Shown here: in pieces, positions 8,611-15,657 of the stretch
Numbering within the stretch: position 1 is the stretch's first letter
Layout: each line of letters opens with the position of its first letter
Assembly (NCBI RefSeq): GCF_900269665.1
Contig: NZ_LT985361.1
Span: 2,015,459-2,079,458, forward strand
DNA: 64,000 nucleotides
Direction of reading: 5' to 3'
Source of the DNA: Nocardia suismassiliense
Lineage (GTDB): Bacteria > Actinomycetota > Actinomycetes > Mycobacteriales > Mycobacteriaceae
Translations under genes and position numbers: made by a program
The notes under the pieces: model-generated
Database searches by the model: none
Told to the model about the DNA's origin: nothing
The model's input: the letters and a program-made list of their open reading frames with translations, nothing else

Positions 8611-8904
8611 ATGCTTTACGACCCCGCGAAAATCAACGCGCTGATCACCGATCTGGAAGGGTACAAGACCAATATCACCACGGAACGGACCAACGCCGAC
8701 GACTCGGCGAAGAAGCTGCTCGGCCAGGCGTGGCAGAGTGGCGATGCGGGGGCTTCCGCGTCCTTCCAGCAGAAGCACAACACCCTGATGACCGATATGG
8801 ACGACCTGCTGCTCATTCTCGGCAAGGGCATCGGCAATGTGCGGGCCGCGCTGGAGAAGGCGCAGGCCACCGACCAGCACGTCGCCGACGACTTCGTCTG
8901 GTAA
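8611..8904 (+). CDS. WXG100-family protein with atypical turn (W-x-x-G)
   Basis: A 97-residue two-helix protein and partner of the WXG100 protein at 8259. The turn reads GQAWQSGDAG, with one residue more than the usual W-x-G. The C-terminus (ATDQHVADDFVW) lacks the Tyr of a YxxxD/E motif, so neither partner shows the standard export motif. The gene ends 13 bp before a strong terminator, marking the end of the transcript. Confidence 0.8.
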   Translation: MLYDPAKINALITDLEGYKTNITTERTNADDSAKKLLGQAWQSGDAGASASFQQKHNTLMTDMDDLLLILGKGIGNVRAALEKAQATDQHVADDFVW

Positions 8905-8917
8905 ACAGCTGACACCG

Positions 8918-8950
8918 AGAAAGGCCCGTCGCCGTGGCGACGGGCCTTTT
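8918..8950. terminator. Bidirectional Rho-independent terminator
   Basis: A long GC-rich stem (AAAGGCCCGTCGCC pairing with GGCGACGGGCCTTT, CGTG loop) is followed by T residues on the + strand and by a T-rich run on the - strand. It lies between the convergent WXG100 and EccE genes and should stop transcripts from both sides. Confidence 0.9.
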
Positions 8951-8951
8951 C

Positions 8952-10697
8952 TCATGCCGTCGGAACCAGCGCTCGCGTTTCGGTGGCGGTGGCGCCGAGG
9001 TACTCGAACTCCTCCGAGATGGACACCAGCTGGACCGTCAGGTCTTCGCCCGCGGTGCGCAGTACTACCCGGCCGGGGGTGTCCGGGGATTCGATCAGCA
9101 CCACGTCGGCATCCGGGATGGCCTGTGCTTCCGCTGGTTCGCGCACGTAGACCGCGGTCGCGTCCGAGACCTGCCCGGCGGCGGTGACCCCGTCGTACAC
9201 GATCATCGTGGCCGCCTGGTGCGAGCCACCCGCCGATGACATGGCGAGCGCCGCGGGGGCGCCGACCTCGTCGACCAGGTGGGCCCAGGCTTCGGGCCGG
9301 ACGCTGTGCACCAGAACCTGGGCGCCGACGGCCACCGAGCGCAGCACCATCAGCTGGGTGAGCCGCAGCGACCCGACGATCTCCACCCGCCGGACCGCGG
9401 GGCCGAACAGCGGAACGGCAACGCCCGCACCGGCTTCCGTCGCACCGATCACCTGACCGCAGCCGCTGACCGGCACGGTGAAGCGAGCCATCGCCGCCGG
9501 GGGACCGCTCAGTGCGGCGGACGAGTCGAGGTGGCCGCCGTCGAGCAGCACTCGCCGCTGGTTGCCGGGCAACGCGAGCAAGCCGAGATCCTCTGCGGCA
9601 GTGTCGGGTTCGGCGTCGGCCGTGCCCGTCGTGTCGCGTCGAACGAGCGCGGTCAGCGCCACCGCGGTACCCCGGCTACCCGGTGTGTTCGATTCCGACT
9701 GCGGTGTCAAGCGCAGCCTGGTGAGGACGGATTTGCCGGGCAGCGTCCAGACCGCCGACAGCACACCGGAATCGAGCCGGGCCGGTGGGATCGTATAGCC
9801 GGTCAGCTCCATGCTGTTGTTGCGCAGCGTGCGCCAGTCCTCGGACCACTGCGCCACCTCGGTGTCGTGCAACGCGGCCGCCTCCGCCGCGGCAAGCTCG
9901 GTGGCCGTCAGCACCGAAACGCGCACCCCTCGAGTGGTGAGGCGGCTCGCGACGCGGCGGGTGGCGACCAGCGCCGTCCGGATCATGCCCTCCTGATCGC
10001 CGCCCCGGTTCTCGATCGCACCCGCGTTGTCCAGCGGATCGAAGCGCAGAACCAGCCACACCGTGCGCGATGCCGCGGCGGGTAGCGGGCCGAGCAGCTT
10101 CTTGTACAGTCCGGCCACATTGTGCGGGCCATCGGTGCGGACGCCATGCGCGATCACGTCCACGGCCGCGAGCCGAATATCGAACTGGGACACGCAACCC
10201 GCCACGTCGGCCAGGGAGATGGTCGAGGGCGAGTGCACGTCGGTCGTATCGAGCAGGGTGGGCGTCACCGCGGCGCTGTCGAGCATGAGCATGGTGATCA
10301 GATAGCGGCCGTCCCAGCGCATTCCGCACCGGCTGCTGCCGGCTTCGGGTATCGGAACATCGAACGGTTCGGTGCGCGACGGGGCGGCATTCTTGCTTCG
10401 ATTGCGCAACCACAGTGCGGTGCGCATGCCCAGAATTCGCCAAATGTTTGTCTTCCGCACGCGGGCCGCACCGAGCGCGGAAACCGCGATACCGGCGCCC
10501 GCCACCGCCCACGGCGGGGCGTTCCACGCGATTGCCGAGGTAGCGGCCACGGTACCCGCGGCGGCGCACGGCAATACGATGGGCAACGGCACCCTGTCGA
10601 ACAGGGTGCGGCGGCACAGCGCCGGTACCGGAATTGCATTCGACTCCGCCGGGTTGGTTCCCGGAATTTGTTCGTTATTCACTCGGCCTGTCTCCAT
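8952..10697 (-). CDS. eccE: ESX core component EccE
   Basis: A 581-residue membrane protein. Two hydrophobic segments near residues 37-75 (LPIVLPCAAAGTVAA and WAVAGAGIAVSALGAA) are followed by a large soluble region with RWDGRYLITMLML and a C-terminal half of alternating beta strands. This layout is that of EccE, which lies at the outer rim of the inner-membrane ESX complex with EccB, EccC and EccD. ESX-4 systems generally lack EccE, so its presence argues for a more elaborate ESX. It is transcribed away from eccB, with only 66 bp between the starts, so the two share a divergent promoter region. Later Met or Val starts are possible. Confidence 0.85.
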   Translation of the reverse strand: METGRVNNEQIPGTNPAESNAIPVPALCRRTLFDRVPLPIVLPCAAAGTVAATSAIAWNAPPWAVAGAGIAVSALGAARVRKTNIWRILGMRTALWLRNRSKNAAPSRTEPFDVPIPEAGSSRCGMRWDGRYLITMLMLDSAAVTPTLLDTTDVHSPSTISLADVAGCVSQFDIRLAAVDVIAHGVRTDGPHNVAGLYKKLLGPLPAAASRTVWLVLRFDPLDNAGAIENRGGDQEGMIRTALVATRRVASRLTTRGVRVSVLTATELAAAEAAALHDTEVAQWSEDWRTLRNNSMELTGYTIPPARLDSGVLSAVWTLPGKSVLTRLRLTPQSESNTPGSRGTAVALTALVRRDTTGTADAEPDTAAEDLGLLALPGNQRRVLLDGGHLDSSAALSGPPAAMARFTVPVSGCGQVIGATEAGAGVAVPLFGPAVRRVEIVGSLRLTQLMVLRSVAVGAQVLVHSVRPEAWAHLVDEVGAPAALAMSSAGGSHQAATMIVYDGVTAAGQVSDATAVYVREPAEAQAIPDADVVLIESPDTPGRVVLRTAGEDLTVQLVSISEEFEYLGATATETRALVPTA

Positions 10698-10763
10698 TCA
10701 GCACAAACCCTCCATTGTGCGTTAGCGTCTCACAGGTCAGCCGAAATTGCGTAAGGAGTTGTG

Positions 10764-12164
10764 GTGCCTGCCCAGTTGACTACCCGCGCGCAGGTGAATG
10801 GATATCGCTTTCTGCTCCAGCGTTACGGGCACGCGATGGTGCGGCGAGATGTGCGCATGCTGCACGATCCGATGCGCATCCAATTCCGGTCGCTGATCAC
10901 CGGAATTGTGCTGGCGGTATTGGTCACCGCGGGCTGCGCGATATTGTCTTTTCTGCGCCCGCAAGGGCAGGTCGGCGAGGCGAAGATCGTGCTGGGTTCC
11001 GGCACCGGCGCTCTATATGCGGTGGTCGACGGAACATTGCATCCGGCGCTCAATCTCGCGTCGGCCCGGTTGATCACCGGCAGCGGTGAATCGCCGACCT
11101 CGGTCAAAGACGCGAAATTGTCGTCGCTGCCGCGCGGGCCGCTGCTCGGCATTCCCGGCGCACCATCGGCGCTGCCCGGCCCCGCCGACCGCAGCCGCTC
11201 GGAATGGACGCTGTGCGAAGACGCGACCACCGGACTGCGCAGCACCGTGCTGGCCGGCGCACCGCGGCTCGGCGCCCAAATGCGCCGTGCCGCACCGGGT
11301 GAGGCGGTGCTGGCCACGCACGACGGGGCGGCCTACCTGATCTACGACGGCAAACGCGCGCGGGGGGACAAGAACAACGATGCGATCGTTTCGGCCCTGC
11401 CGCAACTGCGTGCGCTGCGGCCACGGCCGATCGGGACCGGCCTGCTCAATGCCAGCGTGGCCGTTCCCGATCTCGCGGTGCCGGTGATCCCGCGGGCGGG
11501 TGAGCCGAGTGCGGTGCGCGGTGGCGAGTTCGTCATCGGTTCGGTGATCAGGGTGCACGGCGTCACCGGTTCGGCTCCGTACGTGGTGCTCGCCGACGGT
11601 GTTCAGCAGATCTCGGAGTTCACCGCGCGCGTGCTGCGGACCGCGAATTCCATGGGGCTCACGGCTATTCCGAAACTCTCACCGGATGCGATCAGAGGTA
11701 TTCCGGTGGTCGACAGCTTGCCGGTCGACCAGTTTCCCGGTGATGACCTGACCATCATCTCCGCCGATGCCGATCCGGTGGCGTGCGTCTCGTGGACGCG
11801 TGCGGACGGCGAGCAGACCGCGCAGTTGCAGGTGTTGCTCGGCAGCAGCTTGCCGCTGGCCGGCGGGGCCGCGCCGATGACGCTCGTGGCAAGTACCGGG
11901 GCCAACGCCGCGTACCTGCCCGCGTCCACCGGTGAATTCATCCAGGTGACCGGAGTCGAGCCGGACAGCACCCGCCGTGACGCCTTGTTCTACGTCACCG
12001 ACACCGGAGTGCGGTTCGGCATCCCCGACATGGCGACGGCTGCCGTACTCGGACTCACCAAACCGAAACTGGCGCCGTGGCAGATCGTCAGCCAGCTGCC
12101 GGGCGGACCGATGCTCGACCGGCAGTCGGCCCTGATCGCGCGGGACATCGTCGCCGCCGGGTGA
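10764..12164 (+). CDS. eccB: ESX core component EccB
   Basis: A 466-residue protein with the EccB signature start PAQLTTRAQVNGYRFLLQR, basic segment RRDVRMLHDPMR, one transmembrane helix at about residues 44-64, and a long periplasmic domain of repeated R1-R6 type. EccB anchors the periplasmic part of the ESX complex. Two GTG codons are adjacent (10761, 10764). AGGAG at 10754-10758 gives better spacing to 10764, which also gives the usual MPAQ start. It is the first gene of a + strand group that continues to 14121. Confidence 0.92.
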   Translation: MPAQLTTRAQVNGYRFLLQRYGHAMVRRDVRMLHDPMRIQFRSLITGIVLAVLVTAGCAILSFLRPQGQVGEAKIVLGSGTGALYAVVDGTLHPALNLASARLITGSGESPTSVKDAKLSSLPRGPLLGIPGAPSALPGPADRSRSEWTLCEDATTGLRSTVLAGAPRLGAQMRRAAPGEAVLATHDGAAYLIYDGKRARGDKNNDAIVSALPQLRALRPRPIGTGLLNASVAVPDLAVPVIPRAGEPSAVRGGEFVIGSVIRVHGVTGSAPYVVLADGVQQISEFTARVLRTANSMGLTAIPKLSPDAIRGIPVVDSLPVDQFPGDDLTIISADADPVACVSWTRADGEQTAQLQVLLGSSLPLAGGAAPMTLVASTGANAAYLPASTGEFIQVTGVEPDSTRRDALFYVTDTGVRFGIPDMATAAVLGLTKPKLAPWQIVSQLPGGPMLDRQSALIARDIVAAG

Positions 12165-12193
12165 CAGCAGGCACGGAAAAGGAAGGAAGTGCG

Positions 12194-13267
12194 ATGCCAC
12201 GGATTGTGGGCAGGTATGCCGATGGTGCGCTGGTGGTGGCGGTCGGCGGCGCCTGTGTGGTCGTCGGGCCGGACCTGGTGGACGACGCCGGTCACTGCGT
12301 GACGGCACCGGAGGAGCTGCGGGTGACCCTGGTCGGCGCCGTCACGGCCGACCCCGGATTCGCCCCCGCCGACGAGCCGATGCCGGATGGACTGCTCTCC
12401 GCAGACCAGATCGCGGCGATGCTCGATTGGGAGGTCGGGTACGTCGACGGCGTGCCGGGCGACGCCGACCGGCCTGGTCTCAGCAGTGCTGAAGTCGACC
12501 TGTATCTGCGCTATCGGCACGACACCGGCGACGCCTATCCCGACAGCGCCGCGCTGGCCGTGGTGGACCGTCCGTTCTCGCTGGACGGTTTCGCGGTTAC
12601 CGAGACCGACAGTGCGACAATAGCCTTCGCCCCCGAACTCGAAGAGCCACACCTGGTGGTCCAGCTCTGCGCGTCCATGGCGCAGGTGCAAGATCTGTCC
12701 GGCGCGGAGATCATCGCCGACGCGGCGACGGACCTGATCGACCGGATCAGCTATCTCGCGAAGGTGGAGGAGTTCTATCCTGCACTCGCACAGGTGGTTA
12801 CGGCAGGGGCGGTGCCCGAGTTGGCGGTCGAACTCGCCGGCGGATTCACCGAGGACCAGATCCTCGACTTCGTGCAACGCTTGGTCGCTGAGCTCGATCG
12901 GCGCAGGCCCTGGCCGAAACCCGCGCTGGTGTCGGTAGATCCGGAGACCTGGCCGTCGATGGGGGCCAGCGTGCCGATCGGCTGGGTCGACCTCGCCATC
13001 AGCGACCTGGAGTGGGCGGTCAAAGCCCCTTTCGCCGACGTGCCCGACGGTGAAAACCCGTTGCTGGTGCTGCGAATACGCGGTGGGCAACTGGTCGCGC
13101 TGGTCGGTGATGCGGAACCGAACCCCACTCGGTTCCTGGTATTGCTGCCCGATGCCGCAGAACAACAGGACCCTGCGGAAGTGACGGCGTACCTGGAGCG
13201 ATACGCCGGGTTGCGGGTGGAGTCAGAAGGATTGGTGGACGTGATGGCGGAGGCGATGCAGGCATGA
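12194..13267 (+). CDS. Conserved-looking hypothetical protein in the ESX operon
   Basis: A 357-residue acidic soluble protein with no family I recognise. Visible parts: an N-terminal beta-rich segment (LVVAVGGACVVVGPDLVDD), a middle region with LLSADQIAAMLDWEVGY, and a C-terminal alpha/beta region ending in a helix. There is no signal peptide or membrane segment. Start ATG 12194 follows GGAAGGAAG at 12181-12189. It starts 29 bp after eccB and its stop overlaps the next YbaB gene (ATGA), so it belongs to that operon. It could be a cytosolic accessory factor of this ESX (inference from location only). Confidence 0.7.
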   Translation: MPRIVGRYADGALVVAVGGACVVVGPDLVDDAGHCVTAPEELRVTLVGAVTADPGFAPADEPMPDGLLSADQIAAMLDWEVGYVDGVPGDADRPGLSSAEVDLYLRYRHDTGDAYPDSAALAVVDRPFSLDGFAVTETDSATIAFAPELEEPHLVVQLCASMAQVQDLSGAEIIADAATDLIDRISYLAKVEEFYPALAQVVTAGAVPELAVELAGGFTEDQILDFVQRLVAELDRRRPWPKPALVSVDPETWPSMGASVPIGWVDLAISDLEWAVKAPFADVPDGENPLLVLRIRGGQLVALVGDAEPNPTRFLVLLPDAAEQQDPAEVTAYLERYAGLRVESEGLVDVMAEAMQA

Positions 13268-13728
13268 TTCGACCGGAGAACCAGCACACGGCCAGCGATG
13301 CGATCGATTTCATCGATTCCGTCGTCGGCGCGCTCGGCAAGATGACCGACATACGCTCCGCCAGTGCCGCGTTGACCGCGTCGGCGACGGTGGAGCACGG
13401 ACGGATCACCGTGGTGGTCAATGCCTCCGGCTCCATCATGGAGACGGTGTATGCCGAAGGCATCGACGAACTCAGCTACGGGCAGATCGCCCGCGCCACA
13501 GTGCAGGCGGCGCAGAAGGCGGCCGCGGAGGTCGAACGGAAGAAGAAGGAACTGCTGGGTCCGCTGTCGGCGATGCGGATGGGGCTGCCGTCGATGATGG
13601 AGCTGCCCGAGGAACTGCTCGCGCTCCGCGCCCAGCTGCCCGAACCGACGCGAGCGCCGCTGACGCCACCCGCGGAGCGCGACGCAGGCGGGTCGCGCGG
13701 TAAGAGCAACCGAATCCTGGACCGTTGA
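13264..13728 (+). CDS. YbaB/EbfC-family protein (N-half paralogue of the tandem protein)
   Basis: A 154-residue protein: a YbaB core at about residues 40-100 (RITVVVNASGSIMETVY, then SYGQIARATVQAAQKAAAEV), then a linker with LTPPAERDAGG. Both the core and the linker PLTPPAER match the first half of the tandem YbaB protein at 139-888. It overlaps the preceding stop by 4 bases. It probably dimerises with the product of the next gene; role in the ESX locus unknown. Confidence 0.75.
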   Translation: MIRPENQHTASDAIDFIDSVVGALGKMTDIRSASAALTASATVEHGRITVVVNASGSIMETVYAEGIDELSYGQIARATVQAAQKAAAEVERKKKELLGPLSAMRMGLPSMMELPEELLALRAQLPEPTRAPLTPPAERDAGGSRGKSNRILDR

Positions 13729-13764
13729 GCAACACTCGGACCGCGTGTGGAAGGAAACACTCCG

Positions 13765-14121
13765 ATGGATGACGAATTCGCCAGTGCCGTCACCGAATTC
13801 CAGGCCAAGGTGGCGCAGGTGACGCAGGTGCAGGAGGAATGCGCGCAACTCGTCGCCACCGGCTGGGCGCAACGCCGCCAGGTCCGGGTCACGGTGAATG
13901 CCGACGGGATCGCCATCGACATCAAGTTCGGCGCGGGCGTCAAAGACCTGACCTACGACGAGATCGCGGCCGCTGTCACCGAGGCCTCGCAGGACGCGGT
14001 GCGTGAAATCGCCCAGCGGGCAAAGGAAATGGTCACGCCCTTCTCGATCGACCACGGTGAGGTGCCGAATCTCGACGGGATGCTCGGTGCGATCGCTTCG
14101 CTGCGTGAGCATTTGCGTTGA
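13765..14121 (+). CDS. YbaB/EbfC-family protein (C-half paralogue of the tandem protein)
   Basis: A 118-residue protein with YbaB core RVTVNADGIAIDIKF and TYDEIAAAVTEAS, ending MLGAIASLREHLR. This end matches the end of the tandem protein at 139-888 (LAGIERLRDQLR). Start ATG 13765 follows AAGGAA at 13751-13756; an in-frame GTG at 13747 is less likely because it precedes the ribosome site. It is last in the + strand run, with a convergent gene 21 bp downstream. Confidence 0.75.
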   Translation: MDDEFASAVTEFQAKVAQVTQVQEECAQLVATGWAQRRQVRVTVNADGIAIDIKFGAGVKDLTYDEIAAAVTEASQDAVREIAQRAKEMVTPFSIDHGEVPNLDGMLGAIASLREHLR

Positions 14122-14123
14122 GT

Positions 14124-14159
14124 TCAGCGGGTGGGTCCGGGCTCAGCGGGTGAGTCCGG
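14124..14159. repeat. Small tandem repeat at the convergent gene ends
   Basis: TCAGCGGGTGGGTCCGG (14124-14140) is followed by TCAGCGGGTGAGTCCGG (14143-14159), one mismatch, period 19. The second copy is the coding end of the - strand gene, so the first copy looks like a slip duplication of its stop region. No terminator hairpin is seen here. Confidence 0.6.
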
Positions 14160-15657
14160 CCAGCGCGAGCTGGGACCAAGCGCCCGGCACGTCGGTGTAG
14201 TCCTCGGTGGTGAAGGCTGCCTCTGCCAAGTCGCTTGTCACCGAGCCTGATTCGGCGGCAGTAAGCAGGTCTTCGACTGCGGGCCGGGACGCCGAGGCGC
14301 CCAGTACGGCGCACACGATGTCGGCCACTGTCGCCGGCGTCCACACGCAGGGGATCGCCGCGCCGATGGTCGTCGGCGCCGGTGACTGTCCGCTCGACCA
14401 GTTCGTGCCATCCCACCAGTAGCAGAAGGACAGCTGCCCACTGAATGCGCGGTGATTGACGACCGAGCCGTCGAGCCAATCCGGGACACCCGCGTAGTAC
14501 TCCGGCAGCTGTGCGCCGTCGTTGTAGGCCGCGTCGAGCTCCGGGGCGTTCCACAGTCCGCCGGACAGGACCGCCCGGCCACGGGGGAGCAGATGCAGAG
14601 TTGAGCCGCTGCCGTCTGTTCCTTCGAAAACTGCTGTGGCACCGGTAATTCGAGGACCCCACTCTGTACCGATCGCCACCGCCGCTGCCGCCACCGTCGC
14701 CCATCGCGCCCACACCGTCTGCGCCGTCAGGAACCGGACGGAGGTCGCAGGCCCGCGATCGAGCCTGGCCTGGTTCAGCACCTGCGGCAACGGCTGCGCG
14801 CCGGCATCGACCCGCAGTCGTGCGGCCAGCCACACCGGCAGTCGCTCGCGCGGAAAGTGCTCCAGATCGGCTCGGTAGGCAGCAGTCGGGAGCAGCCGGT
14901 CGACCGGAAACGCAACATCGCCGTACCCGAATTCATAACTGGTAGTGCCTGTTCGACCGCGTACCAAGGTCACCTGCCACCACGCCCGCTCGCCCGGTGG
15001 CACCGTGATCGCTCGCAGTGCCTGAACCAGTTCCCTAGCTTCCGTCGGTATTTCAACGACGACAGGCGCGTCATCGACCAGGAACACCGCATCGCCCGAC
15101 ACCGCGGCCACCGTCACCGAGAACCCCAACCGCAACTGTTCCCACTGCGGCGGTGCCGCCGGCAAAAACAGGTCGGTGATGGCGGCGGCAAGCTGATCAG
15201 CAGACCGACGCATTTCGGCCGCGTAGTCCTCGGCCGGTGCTGGCGCAGTGGCAAGTTCGGTCGTGGCGGTCGGTGATGGCGAGGGCGTGAGGGAAGTGGG
15301 CGCTGTGGTCGCGGTTGAAGCGGCGGTCGTAGCCGACGCGGGCGCATGGGTGGTGGGTGGTGCGGGTGCGGCGGTCGTGGCCGCGGTGGTCGAGGAGGGA
15401 GCGGGTGCGAGGGTCGGGGGTCGAGCGGGTGCTGGGGCCGAGGAGAGGTCGGGTGCGGTGGCCGACGCGGGAAGGGTTGCGTCGTCGCCGAACTCGGTAA
15501 TCAGTGTGAAGGCCACGTCGGGGCTGCTGGGCTCGTCTGTCGCCACAGCGGGGGCCTGGTCGTGGCTTTCGGTCGGCATCGGAGTCTCCTGGATCGCAGG
15601 GTTCGGGTTCCGCTGGTGCGCCGGGCTTTCCGGGTTCGGATGTCGACTGTTGTTCAC
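14143..15657 (-). CDS. Protein with DUF600/YezG immunity-like segment, coupled to a large T7SS protein
   Basis: A 504-residue protein. Residues about 1-155 are an Ala/Pro/Thr-rich, disordered region. Residues about 165-285 resemble the DUF600/YezG-type immunity fold: QWEQLRLGFSVTV, an LRAITVPPGERAWWQVTL strand pair, FGYGDVAFP, then YRADLEHFPRERLPVWLAARL. About 350-450 hold a second domain with LSGGLWNAPELDAAYNDGA and FCYWWDGTNW. DUF600-like proteins commonly neutralise polymorphic toxins. The GTG start overlaps the stop of the 961-residue WXG100-like protein (GTGA), the coupling expected of effector and immunity or adaptor. The long disordered N-terminus is unusual for an immunity protein, so an adaptor role is equally possible. 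Confidence 0.5.
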   Translation of the reverse strand: MNNSRHPNPESPAHQRNPNPAIQETPMPTESHDQAPAVATDEPSSPDVAFTLITEFGDDATLPASATAPDLSSAPAPARPPTLAPAPSSTTAATTAAPAPPTTHAPASATTAASTATTAPTSLTPSPSPTATTELATAPAPAEDYAAEMRRSADQLAAAITDLFLPAAPPQWEQLRLGFSVTVAAVSGDAVFLVDDAPVVVEIPTEARELVQALRAITVPPGERAWWQVTLVRGRTGTTSYEFGYGDVAFPVDRLLPTAAYRADLEHFPRERLPVWLAARLRVDAGAQPLPQVLNQARLDRGPATSVRFLTAQTVWARWATVAAAAVAIGTEWGPRITGATAVFEGTDGSGSTLHLLPRGRAVLSGGLWNAPELDAAYNDGAQLPEYYAGVPDWLDGSVVNHRAFSGQLSFCYWWDGTNWSSGQSPAPTTIGAAIPCVWTPATVADIVCAVLGASASRPAVEDLLTAAESGSVTSDLAEAAFTTEDYTDVPGAWSQLALAGLTR

